Origin: Polynucleobacter paludilacus
GTDB taxonomy: Bacteria > Pseudomonadota > Gammaproteobacteria > Burkholderiales > Burkholderiaceae
Assembly: GCF_018687595.1 (NCBI RefSeq)
Contig: NZ_CP061298.1
Location: 1,606,876-1,670,875, forward strand
Direction of reading: 5' to 3'
Length of the DNA: 64,000 bases
Made by a program: the position numbers and the translations under genes. Positions 36,896 to 43,769 of the stretch are shown in pieces; position 1 is the stretch's first letter; every line of letters begins with the position of its first letter. The notes under the pieces were generated by a model. It searched no databases. It was not told where the DNA came from and saw nothing but the letters and a program-made list of their open reading frames with translations.

Positions 36896-36912
36896 TGTCG
36901 TTTTAAACGACA
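36896..36912. repeat. Near-palindrome TGTCGTTTTAAACGACA (site 4)
   Basis: 17 bp, G-type, followed by CTGACGCAG-like text. Downstream of DUF3147 copy 2. Confidence 0.7.
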
Positions 36913-36965
36913 TCGACTGACGCAGAAATATCTAATTGCTCTTTACCCTACTAAGCCAGAAATAT

Positions 36966-36984
36966 AAAAACCACCCGAAGGTGG
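36966..36984 (-). terminator. Terminator after the Met-rich protein gene
   Basis: Stem CCACC, loop cgaa, stem GGTGG with A-run on the left; reads as a terminator for the minus-strand gene ending at 37007. Same hairpin as in the repeats. Confidence 0.7.
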
Positions 36985-37006
36985 CTTCTACCCACGCTCA
37001 ACTGAT

Positions 37007-37366
37007 TTATCCGCAGTTTCTGCCTGACATCATTTGCGGACCATATCCTGCAGGCAAAGTAATGCCTTTTTCTTTGGCGCGCTTTTCCATCTCGGTATGC
37101 GTAGCTGTCATGATTGCTTGACGCTCTTCTACTGTTTTGGCATCCATCATCTTGTCCATCATGGCAAGTCTTTCGGCTGGCGTCATTAACTCGCGCATGA
37201 TTTTCATGTTGGCGTTTTGCTCCATCATCTGACCTTGCATCATTTGGCCGCGCATCATGCCTGGGCCTATGCCATTACCCATTGGACCTGGCTGAGCATA
37301 GGCTACAGCCAATCCAAGACCCATGACAGTGGCAACGCTAATTGCAATTTTGTTTACAGTTTTCAT
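37007..37366 (-). CDS. Met-rich exported protein, probable metal binding
   Basis: 119 residues from ATG 37366, supported by AGGAAA seven bases upstream (37384 is an alternative). A signal peptide ends near AYA. The mature protein has a Met/Gln-rich head (MMRGQMMQGQMMEQ) and a helical MTPAERLAMMDKMMDA segment, similar to periplasmic copper- or metal-stress proteins of the Spy/CpxP-like shape. Next to a CopZ-like gene, suggesting copper or silver, but not proven. Confidence 0.7.
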   Translation of the reverse strand: MKTVNKIAISVATVMGLGLAVAYAQPGPMGNGIGPGMMRGQMMQGQMMEQNANMKIMRELMTPAERLAMMDKMMDAKTVEERQAIMTATHTEMEKRAKEKGITLPAGYGPQMMSGRNCG

Positions 37367-37388
37367 TTTGAATTTCCTATTCATTTAG

Positions 37389-37667
37389 TTAGTTACAGCA
37401 ACAACTTGTGCCACTCTTACAAGAACCACTCTTAGCCTTTGCTTGAGGCGATGCATCAGAACTGATCTTTGCGGGATAACCATCCTCTTCTAATGCCGCA
37501 ATAATCTCTTTTACCTGTTGCGAGATATTGCCTTCAACCTTGACTGCGCCAGAGGCAAGATCTACCTCAACCTTTTGCACCCCAGCAATTGAATTAATGG
37601 CTTTTTCAACATGCTTTACGCAAGCACCACAAGTCATTCCACTTACCGTTAAATTGATTGTTTCCAT
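37389..37667 (-). CDS. CopZ-like HMA-domain metallochaperone
   Basis: 92 residues with an HMA domain: GMTCGACVKHVEKAI holds the CxxC site for Cu(I) or other soft metals. A Cys-rich tail CKSGTSCCCN may give extra binding. Divergent from the Crp/Fnr gene; the Met-rich gene follows 5-20 bp downstream in the same direction. Copper is the usual ligand; the surrounding genes favour metal stress. Confidence 0.85.
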   Translation of the reverse strand: METINLTVSGMTCGACVKHVEKAINSIAGVQKVEVDLASGAVKVEGNISQQVKEIIAALEEDGYPAKISSDASPQAKAKSGSCKSGTSCCCN

Positions 37668-37718
37668 ACCAACCTCCTTTGTATGAATTGATTATTCGCT
37701 CAATCATCCAAAGAGCGT

Positions 37719-37732
37719 ATGATTTAAATCAT
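37719..37732. promoter_or_regulatory. Palindrome ATGATTTAAATCAT, candidate Crp/Fnr-type operator
   Basis: Perfect 14-bp palindrome with TGAT-N4-ATCA like an FNR box, directly before the regulator ATG and between divergent CopZ-like and Crp/Fnr genes. Proposed autoregulatory site; not demonstrated. Confidence 0.5.
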
Positions 37733-38338
37733 ATGGACATCTATATTCCTGAACTGCTAAAGGAGCTCCTGCCCAAAGGACTATTGGGGCAATGTCATGC
37801 CCATCACTTTGAAAAAGGTGATTACCTTTTCCATCAGGGCAAAAAACCTGAATACATGTTCTTTATTGTTTCGGGCGAAGCTGTTCTTACGAGAATCAGT
37901 AGCCATGGAGAGCCCACTACATTACAAAGATGTAAGGGTGGCTTTGTCAGTGAAGCCAGTTTGTTAGTAGATGCTTATCACTGTGATGCTATTGCGACTC
38001 ACAATGGACAAGCGATCACGCTACCCATTAAATCTTTAAGAGAAGCACTCGCCGATAGCAAGTTCTCAATGAAATGGGTGCAGTTGCTAAGCAAAGAGAT
38101 CATGCGCCTTCGAACACAATCTGAACGATTGGGACTCAAAGACATTCGCAGTAAATTAATTCATCTGATTGAGACCGAAGGCAAACAAGGCGTATTGACA
38201 CTTCAGTCTGATTTCAAATCCATGGCTTCAGAGATCGGCGTTACGCATGAGGCGTTATATAGGGCTATCGCCACATTAGAAAAAGAAGGTCTACTAGAAA
38301 AACATCCTGATTCCTTGGAATTGCTAAAGAAAAAATAA
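37733..38338 (+). CDS. Crp/Fnr-family transcription regulator
   Basis: 201 residues from ATG 37733. A cyclic-nucleotide-binding-like domain (HHFEKGDYLFHQGKKPEYMFFIVSGEAVLTRIS) is followed by a winged helix (SDFKSMASEIGVTHEALYRAIATLEKEGLL). The N-terminus lacks the FNR four-Cys cluster; the effector is unknown. Divergent from the CopZ/Met-rich pair, so it probably controls them. No clear ribosome site precedes the ATG; it could be leaderless. Confidence 0.82.
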   Translation: MDIYIPELLKELLPKGLLGQCHAHHFEKGDYLFHQGKKPEYMFFIVSGEAVLTRISSHGEPTTLQRCKGGFVSEASLLVDAYHCDAIATHNGQAITLPIKSLREALADSKFSMKWVQLLSKEIMRLRTQSERLGLKDIRSKLIHLIETEGKQGVLTLQSDFKSMASEIGVTHEALYRAIATLEKEGLLEKHPDSLELLKKK

Positions 38339-38352
38339 TACTCAAGAGGTAA

Positions 38353-38369
38353 TGTCGTTTAAAACGACA
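38353..38369. repeat. Near-palindrome TGTCGTTTAAAACGACA (site 5)
   Basis: 17 bp, G-type. Confidence 0.7.
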
Positions 38370-38393
38370 TCTCAAGCACCGACCCTAGATGAG

Positions 38394-38410
38394 TGTCGCT
38401 TAAATCGACA
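38394..38410. repeat. Near-palindrome TGTCGCTTAAATCGACA (site 6)
   Basis: 17 bp, G-type with imperfect centre; left member of a composite with site 7. Confidence 0.6.
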
Positions 38411-38450
38411 CTTGACCACTACAGGGATGTCAAATCCCCCGTTCATTAAG

Positions 38451-38467
38451 CGTCCTTTAAAAGGACG
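38451..38467. repeat. Near-palindrome CGTCCTTTAAAAGGACG (site 7)
   Basis: 17 bp, C-type; right member of the composite with site 6, 40 bp apart. Confidence 0.7.
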
Positions 38468-38557
38468 ATTCAATATGGAGATATCTGGGAGAAATGGTGA
38501 CTGACCGCGGCTGACACTAGAGATTCTATGGGCCAACTCTAATGCTTCAAGAATTCT

Positions 38558-38603
38558 TGGTGGCCCGGGGCGGAATCGATTAGGACGTAGGAGTTCTCAT
38601 CCT
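38558..38603 (-). repeat. Array repeat E: diverged tRNA-Phe 3' end
   Basis: 46 nt. The acceptor/CCA part is intact but the middle is AATCGATTAGGACG; AGGA/TCCT stem with a 7-nt loop. The DUF1398 stop codon (38597-38599) lies inside the stem-loop, so the protein's final codons derive from the repeat. No standard terminator is visible to the left. Confidence 0.7.
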
Positions 38604-38995
38604 TGCGGAAAGTGCTCGATATGAACCTCACCTTGCCGCCCGAAATAGTTGACATACTTTCCAGCTATCCAAACGATGTATCCAATACAGCCGGCAGACA
38701 TCGTTAGCTTAATAAACTCAGGGTATCTAACCGCATCACTTTGAGCACCACGAATGGCTGAAACAACATCTTCTTTATTAAATGAACTTGGAATCTCAAT
38801 TGAAGGTATTGCCATGGGAATAGTAAATGCCCCATTGCCTGACAAATAATAAGTCGTAGATTGATTCCGATAGTCAGCGAAGTAGGACTCAACGCCAACC
38901 TCAATTAAGCGGCCCAATGCCTCTGGGAACGTTAACAAGCCAGCATGAGATTCACGAGCGCATTTTTCAATAACTTCTTTTGTATTCGGATTCAT
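38597..38995 (-). CDS. DUF1398-type protein
   Basis: 132 residues from ATG 38995 (AAGG six bases upstream). ESYFADYRNQSTTYYL, GAQSDAVRYPEFIKLTMSAGCIGYIVWI and YFGRQGE fit DUF1398, a family once called phage envelope-like with no known biochemical role. The last codons run into repeat E. Flanked by E and F. Confidence 0.75.
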   Translation of the reverse strand: MNPNTKEVIEKCARESHAGLLTFPEALGRLIEVGVESYFADYRNQSTTYYLSGNGAFTIPMAIPSIEIPSSFNKEDVVSAIRGAQSDAVRYPEFIKLTMSAGCIGYIVWIAGKYVNYFGRQGEVHIEHFPQG

Positions 38996-39040
38996 AAGCA
39001 ACCTTAAATTGATAGCTTGAATTATCTCGCCTCATAAATG

Positions 39041-39121
39041 AAAAAACCACCCGAAGGTGGTTTTGGTATTTCTTGGTGGCCCGGAGTGGAATCGACCAGG
39101 GCCTCTGGAAATTCTCATCCT
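39041..39121 (-). repeat. Array repeat F: terminator plus diverged tRNA-Phe 3' end
   Basis: Terminator CCACC/cgaa/GGTGG near 39047-39061, then 48 nt 39074-39121 with CCGGAGTGGAATCGACCAGG (two changes) and a weaker GGA/TCC stem. The BrnA stop codon lies 10 bp away. Confidence 0.75.
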
Positions 39122-39130
39122 ACCCCTAGA

Positions 39131-39346
39131 CTAATTCCAGCTAAGGTTCAATTTCTTATGCGAAGCGGCACAATCTCTCAAATAGAGATTAATGAGGCTT
39201 TGATAAGGAATTCCAACTTCTTCTGATACAGATTTGAAGTAACTCACTGAATCCTCATCCAATCTAATCGTAATAGGCTTCTTGAGCATAGAAGCATATG
39301 GATTTTTACGAGCTTTTGAGAAATCATACTCTTTACGCATCTTCAT
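39131..39346 (-). CDS. brnA: BrnA-type antitoxin
   Basis: 71 residues from ATG 39346 with AAAGG upstream. A ribbon-helix-helix domain (ITIRLDEDSVSYFKSVSEEVGIPYQSLINLYLRD) as in BrnA, which neutralises BrnT and represses the operon. Encoded just after brnT with 5-6 bp spacing. It lies between repeats F and G as its own module. Confidence 0.85.
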   Translation of the reverse strand: MKMRKEYDFSKARKNPYASMLKKPITIRLDEDSVSYFKSVSEEVGIPYQSLINLYLRDCAASHKKLNLSWN

Positions 39347-39351
39347 CACCT

Positions 39352-39630
39352 TTAATAAGCTTTTGACTCTTTAGGGGTTGCCTTACGAGCCGAAATAATA
39401 CGAACGACATTACCCTCGCTTCGATAACAATGGCAAACCAAAATCACACGAAGAGAATGGCTTACTCCCAGCAAGATAAATCTGTCTTCGTCCTCCGAAT
39501 GATCGGGGTCGGAAATTAACTTAGCACTTTCATCATAAAACACAGATTTCGCCTCTTCAAATGAAATACCGTGTTTCTTCAGATTGGCTGAAGCTTTTCT
39601 AGGCTCCCATTCAAATCGTAACGAAGTCAT
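39352..39630 (-). CDS. brnT: BrnT-type ribonuclease toxin
   Basis: RelE-like fold ribonuclease; 92 residues from ATG 39630 (an upstream ATG at 39645 adds five). [26 protein letters not shown] and [12 protein letters not shown] are the BrnT signatures, with catalytic charged residues. The 39630-39646 palindrome covers the start and is the likely BrnA operator. Toxin-antitoxin on an accessory module may act to keep it. Confidence 0.88.
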   Translation of the reverse strand: MTSLRFEWEPRKASANLKKHGISFEEAKSVFYDESAKLISDPDHSEDEDRFILLGVSHSLRVILVCHCYRSEGNVVRIISARKATPKESKAY

Positions 39631-39646
39631 ATGTACATTGTACATA
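39630..39646. promoter_or_regulatory. Candidate brnTA operator TATGTACATTGTACATA
   Basis: 17-bp near-palindrome (TATGTACA, T, TGTACATA) overlapping the proposed brnT start. Autorepression by a ribbon-helix-helix antitoxin is established for BrnTA; this site is an inference. Confidence 0.55.
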
Positions 39647-39713
39647 CATCATCTGGGATAAGCAACCAGGGTTAAAAATCCTGAATCACGCAACCTTTCC
39701 GAAAGACCAAATG

Positions 39714-39791
39714 AAAAAACCACCCGAAGGTGGTTTTGGTGTTTCTTGGTGGCCCGGGGCGGAATCGAACCACCGACACAAGGATTTTCAA
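39714..39791 (-). repeat. Array repeat G: terminator plus exact 45-nt tRNA-Phe 3' end
   Basis: Terminator CCACC/cgaa/GGTGG, then 39747-39791 identical to the last 45 nt of tRNA-Phe. Identity ends in the anticodon loop. Right of this lies a more diverged version of the C/H arm. Confidence 0.85.
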
Positions 39792-40015
39792 CCCGTTCAG
39801 CTAGACCGATTTCGCTTTTTAAGCATCTGGTTCTCCCACCATGTGAAAACTTTGTTCACAAAATCAACATGCCCTTTGTATGAGATTGATTTGGAAGAAG
39901 TATTTGACCGACATAAGCAGTACGGTAGTTAATGCGTCGGACATGAGGCTTGACTGGCGCAGGGATGGAGCATCCTTGGGGTGCTCACCACCGCAACATG
40001 AAGTATCTTTTTAAC
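39792..40015. repeat. Arm sequence following att copy G (diverged)
   Basis: Shares with C and H: the palindrome TTTGTTCACAAA (39851-39862, one mismatch), TTTGTATGAGATTGATTTGG and a CTGGCGCAGGGATGG segment. More diverged than the C and H arms, so probably older. Confidence 0.65.
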
Positions 40016-40048
40016 CTAAGCTTGTACAAAAGCTTTAGTGCACCAACT

Positions 40049-42064
40049 CTAGAATCCTGTCCTTGCCTTTGCATTCATCATTGAATGTAAAAATAATGGA
40101 TCATCAAAAAAACTAAAAGAGTCTTTACCAATAAAATTAGTTAAATTCTTAGAAAACAAATAAGGCTTACCAAACGGAAGGGTATTCACATCCTCAAACT
40201 TAAAAAAGGGGGCCGCCAGAACTGGTAAAGTCGATGCAAATTTTTCATTAAGGTACAGATGAGTTGGCCATCGGTCATAAATGCCATCAAAACACTCAGA
40301 AATAAATAATAGCCCACCAGGCTTTAAATTGTCACTGATATATTTCAAAAAGTTTCGAGGATCTGAGACATGTTCAATAACCTCCAGCGAGATAATTGCA
40401 TCATATGGGGAATCTGGAGCTGTCAAAATTGAAAGTCTTAATTCTTCATTTTGACTTTCCATGGCATTTTTTAAATTTAGCTCAGCACATCTACTCATTA
40501 AAGATTGATCAAAATCAATATAGTCGACATTAAATCCACTAGAAGCCAGGATTATTGAATCAACGCCCAAACCGTCGCCCAAGCACAATATTTTAGGGTT
40601 TGGAATGCTTAATTTCAGCTCTTGAAGCCTCAAAACAATGTAAGCAATCATATTTTGCTTGGCCGCATCTTTTATGTTTGCCAAAAGCTCAATGGCTAAG
40701 CCTATTCCACTCTTGTATAAATGATTCATATTTTCAGACTGCCCAAAAGGAACCACGTCAAATTCACTTATATCTCTCAAAACTGAAAATCCAGGAGATT
40801 TAATTTCCTTCTTAACTAGATCATGAATCTGTGTAGCTGAAACCGGCTGAGACGAGCTTTTAGAAATATCTGAAATATTTTTAATGATCTGTTCGGTAGT
40901 GATTACAGGGTTAAGAATTTTTTCAAAGGCCTCTAAATCTAATGGGATATCTTTTTTTGACGCATTATTAAAATCAAGAATAGCGAGCTCTATTGCTTTA
41001 GAGGCTTTGGCCATTCTTGATTGAAGGCTATTTTTTTCTAAAACTTTTAAATACTGCATCTTAGATAGCGAAGAATACTCTTCATAGTTATCAATGATTT
41101 TCTCTATAACCCTAACGCACTGATCAACATCATCAACCGCATAAATAAATTTAGCTGGAAGGATCTCATTGGGGCCCCCAGATCCGGATGCGGCAATTGG
41201 TATACCCATAGCGAGGGATTCAGAAATTGTTAATCCGAATGGCTCGCTATACGAGCAAACTAAGTTAATTTTTTTACCTGGGATTTTGAATGGCTCTGAT
41301 AGATGAGGATGAATGAAAACATTTTTTTCCCCCCTGATTGAGTATTGCTGAGCCAGCTTATAGGATCCAGAATTATCTGATCCTATGATATGTAAACTTA
41401 CATTCTTCCCCCTTAACCTTAGAGCCTTAAGAACAGTAATTGCAAAATGGGTATTTTTTCTCCTAGATTTAGTACCAACAACTAAAAGGGAGAATGGCGC
41501 TAAATTTACATCTGAGGCTTGAGGTTCGCTGAATTCTAGATAGGGTGCAAAAGGATATAGAACGCTACATTTATCCTGATCTAAAAAAGAGCTTGTTACA
41601 TACTCGGAGGCGCAGAGTATATGATTAGAAAGGTGGCTGATTAACCCTAAATAAAATTTATCAGTGCATCCATGAGGCGCTAAATCTTTTTCATCAAATA
41701 AATATTCGTGTGCATAAGTCATGCATGGAATATTCAACCCTCTACCGATAAGCATGCCAAGGAGAGTAACTATAGTATTGGATATCACTAGATCATAGTT
41801 GAGATTTTTAAGTTGCCCAATCAATTCCTTAATTTTGGGGTCGCAAAAATGTAGCAGGGTGCTTGCTGGATTTGGTAAAGAGAAACCCGTTGGTAGAACC
41901 CCACATTTAACACCCATACTCTTTAGCCTGTCTGCCAACTCACCATCCTGGGAAGGGAGCAATACAGATACTCGATGCTCTCCAATTAAGAGGCTTACAA
42001 AATCAACTAGCGCCCTTTCGGCGCCCCCAAGGCTCGACGAGTGGGAAAAGATCAAAATATTCAT
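40049..42064 (-). CDS. Glycosyltransferase (GT4-like) fused to SAM methyltransferase
   Basis: 671 residues. N-terminal half (about 1-380) is a GT-B glycosyltransferase: HSSSLGGAERALVDFVS at the start and SEPFGLTISESLAMGIPIAASGSGGPNE as the donor-binding E-x7-E region. The C-terminal half (about 480-630) is a class I methyltransferase (LGDGLGVDSIILASSGF, IDFDQSL, IISLEVIEHVSDP). AT-rich codons (ATA, AAA, AGA) stand out from neighbours, pointing to transfer. It may build and methylate a surface sugar. Module between G and H. Confidence 0.85.
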   Translation of the reverse strand: MNILIFSHSSSLGGAERALVDFVSLLIGEHRVSVLLPSQDGELADRLKSMGVKCGVLPTGFSLPNPASTLLHFCDPKIKELIGQLKNLNYDLVISNTIVTLLGMLIGRGLNIPCMTYAHEYLFDEKDLAPHGCTDKFYLGLISHLSNHILCASEYVTSSFLDQDKCSVLYPFAPYLEFSEPQASDVNLAPFSLLVVGTKSRRKNTHFAITVLKALRLRGKNVSLHIIGSDNSGSYKLAQQYSIRGEKNVFIHPHLSEPFKIPGKKINLVCSYSEPFGLTISESLAMGIPIAASGSGGPNEILPAKFIYAVDDVDQCVRVIEKIIDNYEEYSSLSKMQYLKVLEKNSLQSRMAKASKAIELAILDFNNASKKDIPLDLEAFEKILNPVITTEQIIKNISDISKSSSQPVSATQIHDLVKKEIKSPGFSVLRDISEFDVVPFGQSENMNHLYKSGIGLAIELLANIKDAAKQNMIAYIVLRLQELKLSIPNPKILCLGDGLGVDSIILASSGFNVDYIDFDQSLMSRCAELNLKNAMESQNEELRLSILTAPDSPYDAIISLEVIEHVSDPRNFLKYISDNLKPGGLLFISECFDGIYDRWPTHLYLNEKFASTLPVLAAPFFKFEDVNTLPFGKPYLFSKNLTNFIGKDSFSFFDDPLFLHSMMNAKARTGF

Positions 42065-42332
42065 AATTACTATTCTGCCATCCTTTTAAATACCCACAGA
42101 AATGTAAAGCCCTCCAATCACTATCGATTGAATAGGCGCCCTATCAAGAGAATTCTCAGTTTATGTAGCCTTTTACACATGAAGTTCTTTTAATCAACAC
42201 AAGGATATCAAATTAGTTTGTCGTTTTAAACGACATCTTGAGTCATGGGGAAAGATGGAGGACTTAGAGAAAGTGGCGATTACCTGCCAAGCCATGAAAG
42301 AAAATAGCCCAACAAGGGGCTATTGAGATTCT
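42065..42332. other. Noncoding stretch between the glycosyltransferase and repeat H
   Basis: Holds near-palindrome site 8 and the left end of the H direct repeat with its terminator. Promoter of the minus-strand glycosyltransferase must also lie here. Nothing else seen. Confidence 0.6.
42219..42235. repeat. Near-palindrome TGTCGTTTTAAACGACA (site 8)
   Basis: 17 bp, G-type, identical to site 4; 155 bp upstream of the glycosyltransferase start. Confidence 0.7.
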
Positions 42333-42377
42333 TGGTGGCCCGGGGCGGAATCGAACCACCGACACAAGGATTTTCAA
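42285..42377 (-). repeat. Array repeat H: terminator plus exact tRNA-Phe 3' end, distal end of the ars element
   Basis: 93 bp closely matching 45010-45103 at the tRNA: TGCCAAGCCAT, terminator hairpin ATAGCCC/aacaag/GGGCTAT, then 42333-42377 identical to the tRNA 3' 45 nt. The pair H and tRNA-Phe are direct repeats flanking the ars genes. Confidence 0.88.
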
Positions 42378-42615
42378 CTCTCCGATAGACCGTACTTTCG
42401 CTTTCTGCCCTACAAGGTTAACCCCACCACGGTCTAACTTTGTGCACAAAACTTTCTTGGGTGTTTGTATGAGACTGATTTGGTTGAGTTATTTTGACCC
42501 ACGCAAGGAGTGCATGTGAGTTTGGTGGCGTAGTGGGGATTTGACTGACACAGCAAGTGAGATATCCCTGTGTCGGTCAGGATACCCCACGCATGAAGTG
42601 TCCTTTAAAAGGACA
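42378..42615. repeat. Arm sequence following att copy H
   Basis: Long near-identity with the C arm from about 42439: palindrome TTTGTGCACAAA (42439-42450), the CTTTCTTGGGTGTTTG block, ACCCACGCAAGGAGT, a second tRNA-like TGGGGATTTGACTGACACAG with its inverted partner, and near-palindrome site 9. Confidence 0.8.
42599..42615. repeat. Near-palindrome TGTCCTTTAAAAGGACA (site 9)
   Basis: 17 bp, C-type, at the end of the H arm, as site 1 is in the C arm. Confidence 0.7.
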
Positions 42616-42621
42616 TTACCT

Positions 42622-43293
42622 CTATAAACCCCTTGTATAGCTCTTGTTATCTTTTGGCTCAACCACAGCAAGAATTCCTAAAATTAACAATGCCGCGATA
42701 ACTTCAGCCATAACAAATCCTAAGACATCATTAGGGGCGATCCCCACAAAGGTATTGGTGAAGCTCCTAGCTACTGCTACTGCTGGGTTACTAAAGAAGG
42801 TAGAGGAAGTAAACCAGTAGCCTGCTGTCACTGTTAGAGCAACTAACATTGGAACCTTATCTTTAGCTTCCTTGTCCCCAATATGAATGACTGAGAGCAA
42901 TACAAGAGTAGATATAAGCTCACTTACCCAAATACCCAATCCAGTTCTAACCTTCGTTGACTCTTGAATAATAGGTAAGCTAAACATTAAATGTGTGAGC
43001 CAGATACCAGCAATAGCGCCTGTGAACTGGCAAACCCAATAGCCCAACATCTTTTTCAAATCGAGATGCCCTAGCTTCCAAAACATCAAAGTGACTACTG
43101 GATTAAAGTGAGCTCCAGAAATAGGTCCTAGTAAAACAATTAAAGCGAAGAGTCCTGCCCCAGTAGCAATGCTATTTCCAAGTAAAGCTACTGCGGCATT
43201 ACCAGAGCCCAATGTCTCGCCCATGAAGCCGGACCCTGCCACTATTGCTAATAGCAGGGCTGTGCCCACAAACTCACTTACATAACTTTTCAT
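42622..43293 (-). CDS. Aquaporin-type (MIP) channel, probable arsenite channel
   Basis: 223 residues, six helices. NPA-type boxes are NPV (HFNPVVTL) and NPA (FSNPAVAVAR). Last of arsR-arsC-MIP; no ArsB, Acr3 or ArsA pump is encoded. In Sinorhizobium meliloti the MIP channel AqpS replaces an arsenite pump in an ars operon with arsR, arsC and arsH, and this cluster has the same gene content. It overlaps arsC by 4 bp. Confidence 0.85.
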   Translation of the reverse strand: MKSYVSEFVGTALLLAIVAGSGFMGETLGSGNAAVALLGNSIATGAGLFALIVLLGPISGAHFNPVVTLMFWKLGHLDLKKMLGYWVCQFTGAIAGIWLTHLMFSLPIIQESTKVRTGLGIWVSELISTLVLLSVIHIGDKEAKDKVPMLVALTVTAGYWFTSSTFFSNPAVAVARSFTNTFVGIAPNDVLGFVMAEVIAALLILGILAVVEPKDNKSYTRGL

Positions 43294-43769
43294 GCTTTTG
43301 TATGAATCTCTTTTAGGCTCATTGAATCTAATTTGTCTAAGGGCATAGATGCCAAGATATCGATACGCTTTTTCAAACCAATCATCACATCCTTAAATGC
43401 TTTGCGTTTTTCTTCATCACCACCTTGAACTTGTGATGGATCAGGAAAGCCCCAGTGAGCTGTAGAAGGTTTGCCAGGCCAGAATGGGCATACTTCACCC
43501 GCGGCATTGTCACAAACAGTAATAATGAAATCCATTTGTGGAGCATCAGGCAAGCCATACTCATCCCATGACTTAGAGCGCAACTTATTCTCGTCGTAGC
43601 CCATCTCTAAGGCTAACTCTCTAGCAAAAGGATTAACAGATGTACCTGGGGTAGAGCCAGCTGAGTAACCAACAAACTTACCACTTAGATGGGTTGATGC
43701 CAATGCTTCACCCAATACAGAACGGGCGGAGTTGTGAGTACACAAAAAGAGAATGTTGTATTGCTTCAT
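43290..43769 (-). CDS. arsC: Arsenate reductase, low-molecular-weight phosphatase type
   Basis: 159 residues. P-loop CTHNSARS (Cys-x5-Arg, residues 10-17) reduces As(V) to As(III), with redox partner cysteines such as in CDNAAGEVCPFWPG. HWGFPDPS is the usual later motif. It overlaps arsR upstream and the MIP gene downstream by 4 bp each, so the three genes are translated together. The product As(III) would leave through the channel. Confidence 0.88.
   Translation of the reverse strand: MKQYNILFLCTHNSARSVLGEALASTHLSGKFVGYSAGSTPGTSVNPFARELALEMGYDENKLRSKSWDEYGLPDAPQMDFIITVCDNAAGEVCPFWPGKPSTAHWGFPDPSQVQGGDEEKRKAFKDVMIGLKKRIDILASMPLDKLDSMSLKEIHTKA

Larger units (their letters stand above)
38339..38557. 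other. Noncoding stretch with near-palindromes, before repeat E
   Basis: Three near-palindromes (38353, 38394, 38451) with CTTGACCACTACAGGGATGTC between the last two. A GACTGACCGCGGCTGACAC stretch lies before repeat E. No gene seen. Confidence 0.65.

Noticed and set aside
39038..39932. Reading frames starting ATG AAA AAA CCA CCC through repeats F and G (60-70 residues)
   Set aside because: They are translations of the terminator and tRNA fragment, a known kind of false gene call; the tRNA match explains the sequence.
33692..42377. Copies C, G and H as additional functional tRNA-Phe genes
   Set aside because: They keep only the 3' 45 nt; no D-arm or 5' acceptor half follows, so no cloverleaf can form.
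33848..42671. Similar 60-residue frames in the C and H arms sharing a C-terminal end
   Set aside because: The similarity is the DNA repeat itself; no ribosome site or coding bias, and the other parts of the frames differ.
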